Positions 25,121 through 32,517 of a stretch of 38,914 bases of DNA are shown piece after piece. The notes under the pieces are model-generated. The model was not told where the DNA came from. It saw nothing but the letters and a program-made list of their open reading frames with translations, and did not search any database. The stretch spans positions 1 through 38,914 of the forward strand of contig JAHBAL020000288.1 in NCBI GenBank assembly GCA_018500105.2, read 5' to 3'. This DNA is from Anaerolineae bacterium (GTDB lineage: Bacteria > Chloroflexota > Anaerolineae > J036 > Brachytrichaceae). The stretch's first letter is position 1. Every line of letters starts with the position of its first letter. A program made the position numbers and the translations under genes.

Positions 25121-25183
25121 TGATAGTGGATAGTTGTTTACTATCCACTATCACTATCCACTATCACTATCTACTATCAACTT
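25104..25183. repeat. Heptamer-word hairpin H11 between convergent genes (GATAGTG words)
   Basis: Perfect 25-base arms, 25109-25133 and 25141-25165, with a 7-base loop. The words are GATAGTG and GATAGT alternating. The flippase stop codon (25118-25120) is in the left arm. It lies between two convergent genes and could act as a bidirectional terminator. A second run of words on the right extends pairing registers. Confidence 0.93.
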
Positions 25184-25195
25184 CCCAATTCCCCT

Positions 25196-26386
25196 CTAGG
25201 TGCGATACTTGCCGTTGATCGTCACATAGTCATGCGACATATCGCAGGTCCAGACGGTGCATTCGGCCTCGCCAAGCCCCAAATCGAGATGCACTTCGAC
25301 ATCTACCGGCTTCATGGCAGCGGTGGCGTCGGCATCTGAATAATGGGTGGGCGTGCCGTGCGAGAACACATGCACCCCGCCAAACCACAGCGACATGTGA
25401 TCGGGGTTGACATCTTCGCCGCTATAGCCTGCGGCGCAAGTAATTCGGCCCCAGTTGGCATCTTCGCCATAAAACGCGGTTTTGACCAGCGGCGAGGTGG
25501 CAATGGTGCGGCCCACTTTGTGTGCCATGTCCCATGTGCGAGCGCCCGTCACCCGAATGGTGATGAATTTGGTTGCGCCTTCGCCATCACGGGCGATCTT
25601 CTTCGCCAATTCCATGCTGACCTCGTTGAGTGCATCCTCGAATTCGGTGGCGCTGGGTTTGGCCCCGCTTGCACCATTTGCCAGCACGGCAAACGTGTCG
25701 TTGGTGCTGGTGTCGCCGTCAATGGTGATGCAGTTAAATGAGCGATTGGTGGCATTTTTAACCGCTTGCCGCAACGTTCCCAACGACACTTTTGCATCAG
25801 TCATCACTACCGAGAGCATGGTCGCCATGTTGGGGTGAATCATGCCCGCGCCTTTGGCGATACCGGCAATGGTGAATTGCTTGCCATCGGCGGTGGTGTA
25901 GGTGCGGCAAATAGATTTTGGCACGGTGTCGGTGGTCATGATCGCCTGCGCAATGTCGGCCAGCGACGTATTGTTGAGCGCCGCGACGGCTTGTGGCATC
26001 CCTGCCTGAAATTTATCCATCGGCAATTGCACCCCAATCACACCGGTTGACATCACCATCACTTGATCATGCGCATTGAGGCGCAGCAGCGTGCTGGCAA
26101 GTTGGGCGGTGGCGTCGGCATTGCGCAGCCCTTGTTCGCCGGTGCAGGCGTTGGCGCAACCGGCGTTAATCACCACTGCGCGCATTTCCTTTGCATAGGC
26201 AGAATTGAGCTGAGCCATGCCGCGTAGCACGGGCGCGGCCTTTACCTTGTTAGTGGTGAACACGGCGGCGGCTTTGCAGTCGGTGTCGCTGGTGATCAGC
26301 GTCAGGTCGGGCTTGCCATTTTTCTTGATGCCCGCCGCAATGCCGGCGGCGCGGAACCCTTTGGGTAGGGCGGTTTGTGTAGTCAT
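25196..26386 (-). CDS. argJ: Bifunctional glutamate N-acetyltransferase / amino-acid acetyltransferase
   Basis: A 396-residue ArgJ, which transfers acetyl between N-acetylornithine and glutamate (and may use acetyl-CoA) in arginine synthesis. STGVIG at residues 113-118 binds substrate. KGAGMIHPNMATML (178-191) contains the self-cleavage site Ala-Thr189, where Thr becomes the nucleophile of the beta chain. NRSFNCITIDGDTSTND and GEDANWGRITCAAGYSG are the other family landmarks, and length is normal. It is probably cytoplasmic. The gene is convergent with the flippase. No ribosome site is seen; a TAAAAT 7 bases before the ATG fits the near-leaderless pattern. Confidence 0.95.
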   Translation of the reverse strand: MTTQTALPKGFRAAGIAAGIKKNGKPDLTLITSDTDCKAAAVFTTNKVKAAPVLRGMAQLNSAYAKEMRAVVINAGCANACTGEQGLRNADATAQLASTLLRLNAHDQVMVMSTGVIGVQLPMDKFQAGMPQAVAALNNTSLADIAQAIMTTDTVPKSICRTYTTADGKQFTIAGIAKGAGMIHPNMATMLSVVMTDAKVSLGTLRQAVKNATNRSFNCITIDGDTSTNDTFAVLANGASGAKPSATEFEDALNEVSMELAKKIARDGEGATKFITIRVTGARTWDMAHKVGRTIATSPLVKTAFYGEDANWGRITCAAGYSGEDVNPDHMSLWFGGVHVFSHGTPTHYSDADATAAMKPVDVEVHLDLGLGEAECTVWTCDMSHDYVTINGKYRT

Positions 26387-26419
26387 GGGGGTGATTTTAA
26401 TGCAAATGCCGATACCGTT

Positions 26420-27526
26420 TTAAGCTTCGCTAAGCACTTGCGCCACCCGTTGAATTTGCTCATCGGTCATCTCCGGAAAAATCGGCAACGATAGCATTTC
26501 CTTATGGTTGCGCCATGCGATTGGGAAATCGGCTGGCTCATTTTCTTGGTAGCGATAGGCCTGTAAAAATGGCAACGGGGTGGGGTAGTGAATGCTGGTG
26601 GCGACGCCGTTGGCGTTGAGGTGGGCCTGCATTTTGTCGCGATTTTTTACCCGCACCGAGTAAACATGATATACATGACTGGCGTTTTCACGCACGACGG
26701 GCAAGCTTAGGATATGCGGGTTGCCTTGCAACAATTCGTTATAACGTTTGGCGACCGCTTGGCGCTTTTGCGTCCAGTCGCCAATATGCGGCAATTTGGC
26801 GAGCAAAATAGCGGCTTGCAGCCCGTCCATGCGGCTATTAATGCCTTCCATAACGTGATCGTGCTTGTTGACGGGGCTTGCCCCGTGCGAGGCAAAAATT
26901 TTGCAGCGTTTGGCCAATTCATCGTCATTGGTAATGATCGCGCCTGCGTCGCCATATGCGCCCAAATTTTTGCCGGGGTAAAAGCTAAATGTGCCAGCCA
27001 CGCCAAATGTGCCGACCCGTTGCCCGTTGTAGGTGGCAAAATGGGCTTGAGCGCAGTCTTCGATCAACAATAAATTGTGGACATCGCAAATGGCTTTAAT
27101 TTTGTCAATTTGGGCGGGCTGACCGAGCAAATGCACGGCGATGATGGCTTTGGTGCGCGGAGTGATTTTTGCGACGATTTTGTCGGCATCAATATTGTAA
27201 AAATCTTCTTCGACGTCAACAAATACGGGGCGTGCACCACATTGAGTCACCGTTTCCGAGCTGGCGATCCATGTGTTTGCGGTAGTAATTACTTCGTCGC
27301 CGGGGCCAATGCCCAGCATTTTCAGCACAATGTAAATGGCCGAAGTGCCATCGGCGCATGACACGCAATGTTTGACGCCATAGGTTTCGGCATACTTTTT
27401 CTCAAATTCAGCCACAAAGCGCCCGCGAATATAGGCGCTTTCGGCGATGACGGTCGCAATAGCTTGATCAATGTCTTCCTTGATCGAAAGATATTGGGCA
27501 TGTAGGTCAACAAATGGGATTTTCAT
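26420..27526 (-). CDS. DegT/DnrJ/EryC1/StrS sugar aminotransferase, WbpE-like
   Basis: A 368-residue PLP-dependent aminotransferase of the DegT family, which makes amino sugars on nucleotide carriers. The Schiff-base Lys is K186 in SFYPGKNLGAYGDAG, D157 in LLIEDCAQAHFA binds the PLP nitrogen, and CADGTSAIYIVLKML is the PLP-phosphate loop. The start IPFVDLHAQYLSIKEDID is typical of the family. The gene overlaps the acetyltransferase by 4 bases (ATGA), and the dehydrogenase comes before that, so the three form one operon. This set matches WbpE-WbpD-WbpB of UDP-2,3-diacetamido-dideoxy-glucuronate synthesis, in which it would put the amino group on C3. The WbpE assignment rests on the trio. Confidence 0.82.
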   Translation of the reverse strand: MKIPFVDLHAQYLSIKEDIDQAIATVIAESAYIRGRFVAEFEKKYAETYGVKHCVSCADGTSAIYIVLKMLGIGPGDEVITTANTWIASSETVTQCGARPVFVDVEEDFYNIDADKIVAKITPRTKAIIAVHLLGQPAQIDKIKAICDVHNLLLIEDCAQAHFATYNGQRVGTFGVAGTFSFYPGKNLGAYGDAGAIITNDDELAKRCKIFASHGASPVNKHDHVMEGINSRMDGLQAAILLAKLPHIGDWTQKRQAVAKRYNELLQGNPHILSLPVVRENASHVYHVYSVRVKNRDKMQAHLNANGVATSIHYPTPLPFLQAYRYQENEPADFPIAWRNHKEMLSLPIFPEMTDEQIQRVAQVLSEA

Positions 27527-28146
27527 AGTTCAATGTTATAGTCGGCAATGTCAGAAATATTGCCGATAATGCGTCCGGGATTGCCCACAACAACCGCACC
27601 GTCGGGCACATCTTTGGTCACCACCGCGCCCGCTCCAATCAGGGCGTTGACGCCCACGCGAACGCCGGGCAATAGGGTGACATTTGCCCCAATTTTGGCG
27701 GCGCGGCAAACGTGCGCCCCTACCAACGAATGTTTTGCGTTGGGTGACAGCGGGTAGCGAGCGTTGGTGACGACGACATTCGGGCCGAGCCAGCAGCCGT
27801 CTTCTAGCACCGAATATTCGGGCACAAAGACGTGTGAATGCAGCCGCACGCCATTGCCAATGGTGACATGATGCTCAACGATGCTGCCTGTGCCAATGCT
27901 GACATCATTGCCGATGGTGTTGGCTTCGCGGATCATCGCGCCGTGACCGGTTTGAAAATTGGCCCCAATGACGTTGGCGGCATAGATCACGGTATGTGAG
28001 CGAATGACGGCATTGGGGCCGATGACGGTGGCTTGCTCGCCTTCTTTTTTGCCGCGTGCGGGTTTGCCGATAATGGCAAAAGGTTCGATGTCGCTGTGGT
28101 CGCCAAGCTGAACACCGAGCATGATGATAGCGGTAGTGTGTTGCAT
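27523..28146 (-). CDS. Left-handed beta-helix acyltransferase, WbpD-like
   Basis: A 207-residue hexapeptide-repeat N-acetyltransferase. Multiple isoleucine-patch hexapeptides are evident (IGPNAV, IGANFQ, IGNDVS, IGTGSI, IGNGVR), then a loop, then IGANVTLLPGVRVGVNALIGAGAVVTKDV and GNPGRIIG at the end, as in WbpD/WlbB and related sugar acetyltransferases, which use acetyl-CoA. His residues near GAMIRE and EHHVTIG are candidate catalytic bases. The start codon directly follows the stop of the dehydrogenase gene with no gap, and the stop overlaps the aminotransferase start. It would acetylate the C3 amino group made by the neighbour. Confidence 0.8.
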   Translation of the reverse strand: MQHTTAIIMLGVQLGDHSDIEPFAIIGKPARGKKEGEQATVIGPNAVIRSHTVIYAANVIGANFQTGHGAMIREANTIGNDVSIGTGSIVEHHVTIGNGVRLHSHVFVPEYSVLEDGCWLGPNVVVTNARYPLSPNAKHSLVGAHVCRAAKIGANVTLLPGVRVGVNALIGAGAVVTKDVPDGAVVVGNPGRIIGNISDIADYNIEL

Positions 28147-29208
28147 TTAACTGAGTATATCGCCGATAACGTCGCTGATGGCGACGACTTTTTTCTCGCG
28201 TAGCGCCTTTTGTCCGGCTTCGAGCACTGCCACGACAGCGCGTGCATGGCTTGGCCCTGTGATGGGCGTTGTGCCGTTGCGGATGCAATCGAGAAAATGG
28301 GCGCTTTCGACTTTGAGTGGTTCAGGAAAATCCACACGAGGAATGCGGATATCGCCCGCGCGTTGTTGCAAACGATAGCTATTAGGCGTATCAAAATCCA
28401 TGCGTTCGCCGAGGCGGGGCACACGGTCGAAGCCTTTGTCAAAGATGGTGATTTTGTCGTCGCCGACATCGTCGTAGACCACCATTTTGCGGCTGCCAAC
28501 CAAGGTCATTTTGCGCACTTTGCCGGGGTCGAGCCAACTGACTTGCACTTGGGCAATGACGCCGTTGGCCCACTGCAAGGTTGCAAACACCACATCTTCG
28601 ACACCGGCTTGCAAATAGTCTTTGCCGCTGGCGCTGATGGTTGTGGGTAGTTCGTCATTCATCCAGTGAATGAGGATGCTGATATCGTGCGGAGCAAGGT
28701 TCCACCATGCGTTGACGTCATTGCGCACTTGGCCGAGGTTGAGCCGCTGCGAGTAAATATAGTGCGGCTGGCCGATTTCGTTACGATCGAGCATATTTTT
28801 TACATGGCGGACTGCGCCATTGAATAAAAAGGTGTGCCCCACCATTAAAACGCGGTCGTGCTTGTTTGCCAGTGCCGTGAGCGTATCTACCTCGGCGACG
28901 CTCATGGCGAGCGGCTTTTCGACAAATACGTGTTTGTCGGCGCTGAGTGCCATTTTTGCCAATGCAAAATGTGACGCGGCAGGCGTGGCGATGACGACGG
29001 CGTCCACATCGGAGTCGCGCAAGACATCTTCGGCATTGGTGAGGGTGCGCGTTTTTGGAAAATTACTTTCGACATATTGCCGACGTTCTGCCACTTGATC
29101 GGCTAGCCATTTGACATGACAATTGGGTTGTGCTGAGAAGTTTCGGAGTAAATTTGGCCCCCAATAGCCGCAGCCAATTTGTGCAAGGGTGAGGGATTTG
29201 TTTTGCAT
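28147..29208 (-). CDS. Gfo/Idh/MocA-family oxidoreductase, WbpB-like
   Basis: A 353-residue NAD(P)-dependent oxidoreductase. The N-terminal Rossmann fold has LAQIGCGYWGPNLLRNF (GCGYWG at 12-17), and the typical EKPLA appears as HVFVEKPLAMS (97-99). NLAPHDISILIHW gives the second-domain His/Asp. It would oxidise a UDP-sugar at C3 so that the aminotransferase can act. The frame opens 17 codons further upstream but the ATG at 29208 is the natural start of the Rossmann fold. GATAAT (29219-29224) ends 10 bases before it. It is divergent from a GT4 gene across about 130 bases. A general Gfo/Idh role is sure; the WbpB role is inferred from the trio. Confidence 0.8.
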   Translation of the reverse strand: MQNKSLTLAQIGCGYWGPNLLRNFSAQPNCHVKWLADQVAERRQYVESNFPKTRTLTNAEDVLRDSDVDAVVIATPAASHFALAKMALSADKHVFVEKPLAMSVAEVDTLTALANKHDRVLMVGHTFLFNGAVRHVKNMLDRNEIGQPHYIYSQRLNLGQVRNDVNAWWNLAPHDISILIHWMNDELPTTISASGKDYLQAGVEDVVFATLQWANGVIAQVQVSWLDPGKVRKMTLVGSRKMVVYDDVGDDKITIFDKGFDRVPRLGERMDFDTPNSYRLQQRAGDIRIPRVDFPEPLKVESAHFLDCIRNGTTPITGPSHARAVVAVLEAGQKALREKKVVAISDVIGDILS

Positions 29209-29218
29209 AGCGGTGTGT

Positions 29219-29224
29219 ATTATC
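29219..29224 (-). promoter_or_regulatory. GATAAT box close to the start of the WbpB-like gene
   Basis: On the minus strand GATAAT ends 10 bases before the ATG at 29208 with no ribosome site between, so a transcript could begin almost at the start codon. The -35 region is not a good match. Confidence 0.35.
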
Positions 29225-29338
29225 GCCTGTTGACATCTGACGGCAGCGAAGATTTGCATGATTGCGTGTTCACGCTAATTTCGCGGCTATACTTCGCCCC
29301 GTTTTATCGTTTTGCTGTTGATAGCATTGTCATACATT

Positions 29339-30388
29339 ATGCGAGTTCTTCATTTGCCGCAAAATATTGCTGCCCAGATCACGATTACGGTGCGAGCTTT
29401 GCGTGATATCGGCGTGCCGGCGCGGGGTATTTCGCCGCGTTTTGTCATTATGCCTAACGATGTGGTTGAGTTTGTTCCCGATTTTCCGAAGGAAACCATT
29501 AAGGCAGCGCCTTTACGTTGGTCAAAAGCGCATTTGGGGCGGACAAAAAAGATTTTGCAAGCGATTATGTGGGCTGATGTGGTTCATTGGCATTTTCAGC
29601 CTGCGTTGCTCATGGCGCTTGATTTATGGGTAGCGAAGGCATTGGGTAAACGCGCCTGTGTCGAATTTTGGGGGTCCGATATTCGCCTGCCTGAGTTAGA
29701 GGCACAGCGAAATGTTTATTATGCAGATGGCTGGAAAAAAGGGCTGTATAAGTTAGAGAGCACAGCACAATCGCAGCGTATTCAGCGTCGCTTTGCGCAA
29801 GTTAACCCAACCGTGTTTGTGCCTGATGTGCAAATGTTGAGCTATGTTGACCGGAAGTTGTTGCCGGATGTGCGGTTGATTGAACGGCGGGTGTGTGTGC
29901 AAGATTATGCAACTCATTACCCTGATATTGGACAGCGCAAACCGACGGTGATGCATATCCCTAGCGTGCCGGCCTTTAAAGGCACACCTGCGGTCGAGGC
30001 GTCAGTGCAATCGCTTTCGGCACAGCATGATTTTGAATATCGTTCGATGACGGGCGTGACCTATGACGAGGCAATGCGGGCGATGTCTACCTGCGATATT
30101 TATGTTGACCAATTGGTGTTAGGGGTGTTTGGGCTTGCTGCAATTCAGGCGATGGCCTATGGCAAGCCGACTGTGTGCTATATGTTGCCAGAGATGCAAG
30201 CCGCCTTGCCCGATATGCCGATTATTCACGCCACCCAAGAAAATTTGCACGAGGTGTTGGATAATTTGTTGCGTAACCCGCAATTGCGGCACGAGATTGG
30301 GGTAAAAAGCCGGGCGTGGGTTGAACAACATAATAACGCACATACAATTGCCAGCGACTTGGTCAAGATCTATTCGGAGCGAAAGTGA
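29339..30388 (+). CDS. Glycosyltransferase family 4-like
   Basis: A 349-residue GT-B glycosyltransferase, starting MRVLHLPQNIAAQITITVRALRD. The frame is open 9 codons upstream but MRVLHLP is the natural beginning. It has a hydrophilic N-domain with HWHFQPALLMALDLWVAKALGKR and the RACVEFWGSDIRLP stretch, then VMHIPSVPAFKGTPAV and GLAAIQAMAYGKPTVCYM as donor-domain landmarks. The classic E-x7-E motif is not obvious, so the donor site is divergent. It is the first gene of a plus-strand run of glycan genes. No membrane segment is predicted. Confidence 0.72.
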   Translation: MRVLHLPQNIAAQITITVRALRDIGVPARGISPRFVIMPNDVVEFVPDFPKETIKAAPLRWSKAHLGRTKKILQAIMWADVVHWHFQPALLMALDLWVAKALGKRACVEFWGSDIRLPELEAQRNVYYADGWKKGLYKLESTAQSQRIQRRFAQVNPTVFVPDVQMLSYVDRKLLPDVRLIERRVCVQDYATHYPDIGQRKPTVMHIPSVPAFKGTPAVEASVQSLSAQHDFEYRSMTGVTYDEAMRAMSTCDIYVDQLVLGVFGLAAIQAMAYGKPTVCYMLPEMQAALPDMPIIHATQENLHEVLDNLLRNPQLRHEIGVKSRAWVEQHNNAHTIASDLVKIYSERK

Positions 30389-30458
30389 CGATAATGCTAT
30401 TTTGCCGGGCAAAATTTGGTTTTGTTGCCGACAATAGCTGATGGGAAAAGCTGAAATC

Positions 30459-31517
30459 ATGAGAATTGCGTATATCGCCCATATGAACACCTCGCCTGAA
30501 GATGGCGTGGTGAAAAAGGTCGTTGACCATGTGCGCCAATGGGAGAAAGCCGGTCACACAGTTCAGCTCTTTTTGGTGTCACGCACTGGTGTGGTGTGTG
30601 ATGCGCTCAAGCCGCTGAACCCCAAGGTGTATATTTCGACACGGCATTACCATGCGCTGGGCCGTTTAACTTGGATGGGCGTCAATATTAGCCAGTGGCG
30701 GCCAGATATTGTGTATGGGCGAGTTGGGCTATTTTTGCCATATATGCTGTTTTTGCCGCGCAAAGCCCCGTTTGTGATTGAGGTGAATGGCAATCAGTTG
30801 GTCGAATATAAAGTAACTGAAACCAAGCGCTCGTATGACTACTTTGTGCGCACCCGCGATTTAATGTTGCGTCGGGCTGCGGGGTTTGTGTGTGTGGCGC
30901 ATTATCTCGACGATTTATATCGTCCATATCACAAGCCGACGATTGTGCTGAGCAATGGCATTGACTTAACAAAATACCGGGTTTTGCCGGTATCAAATGA
31001 GACAAAGCCACATTTGATTTACGTGGGTTCGCATCAGCCTTGGCAAGGAATTGAGCAAATGTTTGCCTTAGCGCGGCGTTTTCCTGATTGGCATTTCGAC
31101 TTGGTGGGTATCAACGGCGAAGGCTTAGAGGTTCCATTCAATGCAATTTGTTATGGGTTTAAGCCATTTAGCGAATATGTGCCCTTGATGGCACGGGCAC
31201 ATGTGGCGATTGGCGCATTGGCGACCTCGGTGCGCGGTACGCCCGAATCGAGTTTGTTGAAGGTGCGCGAATATTTGGCCAATGGTTTGCCGATTATTTT
31301 GCCTGCACCAGATACTGACTTTATTGAGGGTGCGCCATTTATTTATAAGTCGCCCTATGAATTTAACTCGGAAGATAATTACGTGGGTTTAGCCAATTTT
31401 GTGCAGGCTTGGATGGGGCAACGAGTGCAACGCGAAGGCATTATGCATTTGGATGCGAGCGCGAAAGAGGCGAAGCGGTTGGCATTTTTTCAGCATATTT
31501 TAGAGGCGAGAGCCTAG
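30459..31517 (+). CDS. Glycosyltransferase family 4
   Basis: A 352-residue GT-B glycosyltransferase. It starts MRIAYIAHMNTSPEDGVVKKV; the frame is open 6 codons further, to an ATG at 30441, but the shorter start is better aligned with the first beta strand. The donor half has LIYVGSHQPWQGIEQMFALA and CYGFKPFSEYVPLMARAHVAIGA, then TPESSLLKVREYLANGLPIIL, which contains a typical donor-site Glu. It ends 2 bases before galE. A sugar-transfer step in polysaccharide assembly is likely; the acceptor and donor are not readable. Confidence 0.77.
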   Translation: MRIAYIAHMNTSPEDGVVKKVVDHVRQWEKAGHTVQLFLVSRTGVVCDALKPLNPKVYISTRHYHALGRLTWMGVNISQWRPDIVYGRVGLFLPYMLFLPRKAPFVIEVNGNQLVEYKVTETKRSYDYFVRTRDLMLRRAAGFVCVAHYLDDLYRPYHKPTIVLSNGIDLTKYRVLPVSNETKPHLIYVGSHQPWQGIEQMFALARRFPDWHFDLVGINGEGLEVPFNAICYGFKPFSEYVPLMARAHVAIGALATSVRGTPESSLLKVREYLANGLPIILPAPDTDFIEGAPFIYKSPYEFNSEDNYVGLANFVQAWMGQRVQREGIMHLDASAKEAKRLAFFQHILEARA

Positions 31518-31519
31518 TT

Positions 31520-32509
31520 ATGACCATGCATGTTTTAGTTGTTGGTGGCGCTGGCTATATTGGTAGCATTACTGCGGCTCAATTAGTGGCGCAAGGGCAT
31601 CGGGTGTCTGTCTTTGACAATCTGAGCACAGGCCATTTGCAGGCGATTCCCAAAAACGCCCAGTTTTATCTTGGTGATCTGGGTGATACCGAACGAATTC
31701 ACACAGTTATTCAGACGGCTAAGCCAGATGCCATTTTTCACTTTGCAGCGCTTGCCGAGGTCGGTGAATCTATGCGTAACCCAACGATCTATTACCGAGA
31801 AAATGTGGTGAATTCGCTCAATCTTTTCGAGGCTTGCGTGAATAATGGCGTTGAGAAGCTCATCTTTTCTTCCACTTGCACGGTCTATCCAGCGACACAA
31901 AATGTCATTACAGATGATTCGGTATTGTCGCCAAAAAATTGTTATGGGGAAACCAAGTTGACAGTTGAAAAAATGCTACATTGGTTTCAAGGAACGCATG
32001 GGTTGAAATTTGCAATTTTGCGCTATTTCAACGCCTGTGGGGCATGGGGTGAACTTGGTGAAGATCATACGCCAGAATCGCACTTGATTCCGCTGGTGAT
32101 TCAAACCGCACTTGGGCGACGCGATTATTTTGAGATTTATGGTACAGATTACGATACACCGGATGGCACTTGTGTGCGTGATTATGTGCATGTGGCAGAT
32201 TTGGCTGATGCGCATTTACGTGCGCTGGCATATTTGGGCCAACACAAACGGCTGGTGTGTAATTTGGGTAGCGGCAAGGGGTATTCGGTGCGTGAAGTCG
32301 TTGAAGCAGTTCAGCGCGTGACTGGGCGATCATTTGCTGTGATTGAAAGCGCCCGACGTAAAGGCGACCCAGCAAGGTTGGTGAGCGGTTCGGCGGTTGC
32401 AAAGCGCGAATTGGGTTGGATACCCAGCCATAGTGATTTGTCAGAAATTGTGGACACGGCTTATGAATGGATGTGCAATCATCCATTTGGATATACTGGA
32501 CACCCTTAA
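31520..32509 (+). CDS. galE: UDP-glucose 4-epimerase
   Basis: A 329-residue extended short-chain dehydrogenase. The start MTMHVLVVGGAGYIGS has the Gly-rich NAD loop (GGAGYIG, 9-15), the catalytic Ser region is FSSTCTVYP, and the catalytic pair is Y142 and K146 in CYGETK. RYFNACGAWGELGEDH and DYVHVADLADAH are GalE-specific. It interconverts UDP-glucose and UDP-galactose (or the N-acetyl forms) and so feeds the glycan genes around it. The open frame starts 37 codons earlier inside the previous gene, but 31520 is the family start. It is followed by a GT2 gene after 8 bases. Confidence 0.93.
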   Translation: MTMHVLVVGGAGYIGSITAAQLVAQGHRVSVFDNLSTGHLQAIPKNAQFYLGDLGDTERIHTVIQTAKPDAIFHFAALAEVGESMRNPTIYYRENVVNSLNLFEACVNNGVEKLIFSSTCTVYPATQNVITDDSVLSPKNCYGETKLTVEKMLHWFQGTHGLKFAILRYFNACGAWGELGEDHTPESHLIPLVIQTALGRRDYFEIYGTDYDTPDGTCVRDYVHVADLADAHLRALAYLGQHKRLVCNLGSGKGYSVREVVEAVQRVTGRSFAVIESARRKGDPARLVSGSAVAKRELGWIPSHSDLSEIVDTAYEWMCNHPFGYTGHP

Positions 32510-32517
32510 GAGTGGAT

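Noticed and set aside
14618-25183. Repeats resembling a CRISPR array
   Set aside because: The units are 7 bases long without spacers, and they pair as palindromes. No cas genes are present.
11136-25183. Inverted repeats as ends of an insertion sequence
   Set aside because: No transposase lies between or beside the arms, arms are close together, and the word differs at each locus.
29312-29338. Longer N-terminus (MLLIALSYI) for the GT4 gene
   Set aside because: The first beta strand of the fold begins at MRVLHLP; the extra residues have no ribosome site and are not typical.
30389-30458. Small palindrome ATTTTGCCGGGCAAAAT between two GT4 genes as a terminator
   Set aside because: The stem is short with a tiny loop and no T-run follows.
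31409-31519. Longer N-terminus for GalE overlapping the GT4 gene
   Set aside because: It adds 37 residues unlike GalE before the glycine-rich loop; the ATG at 31520 gives the normal length.
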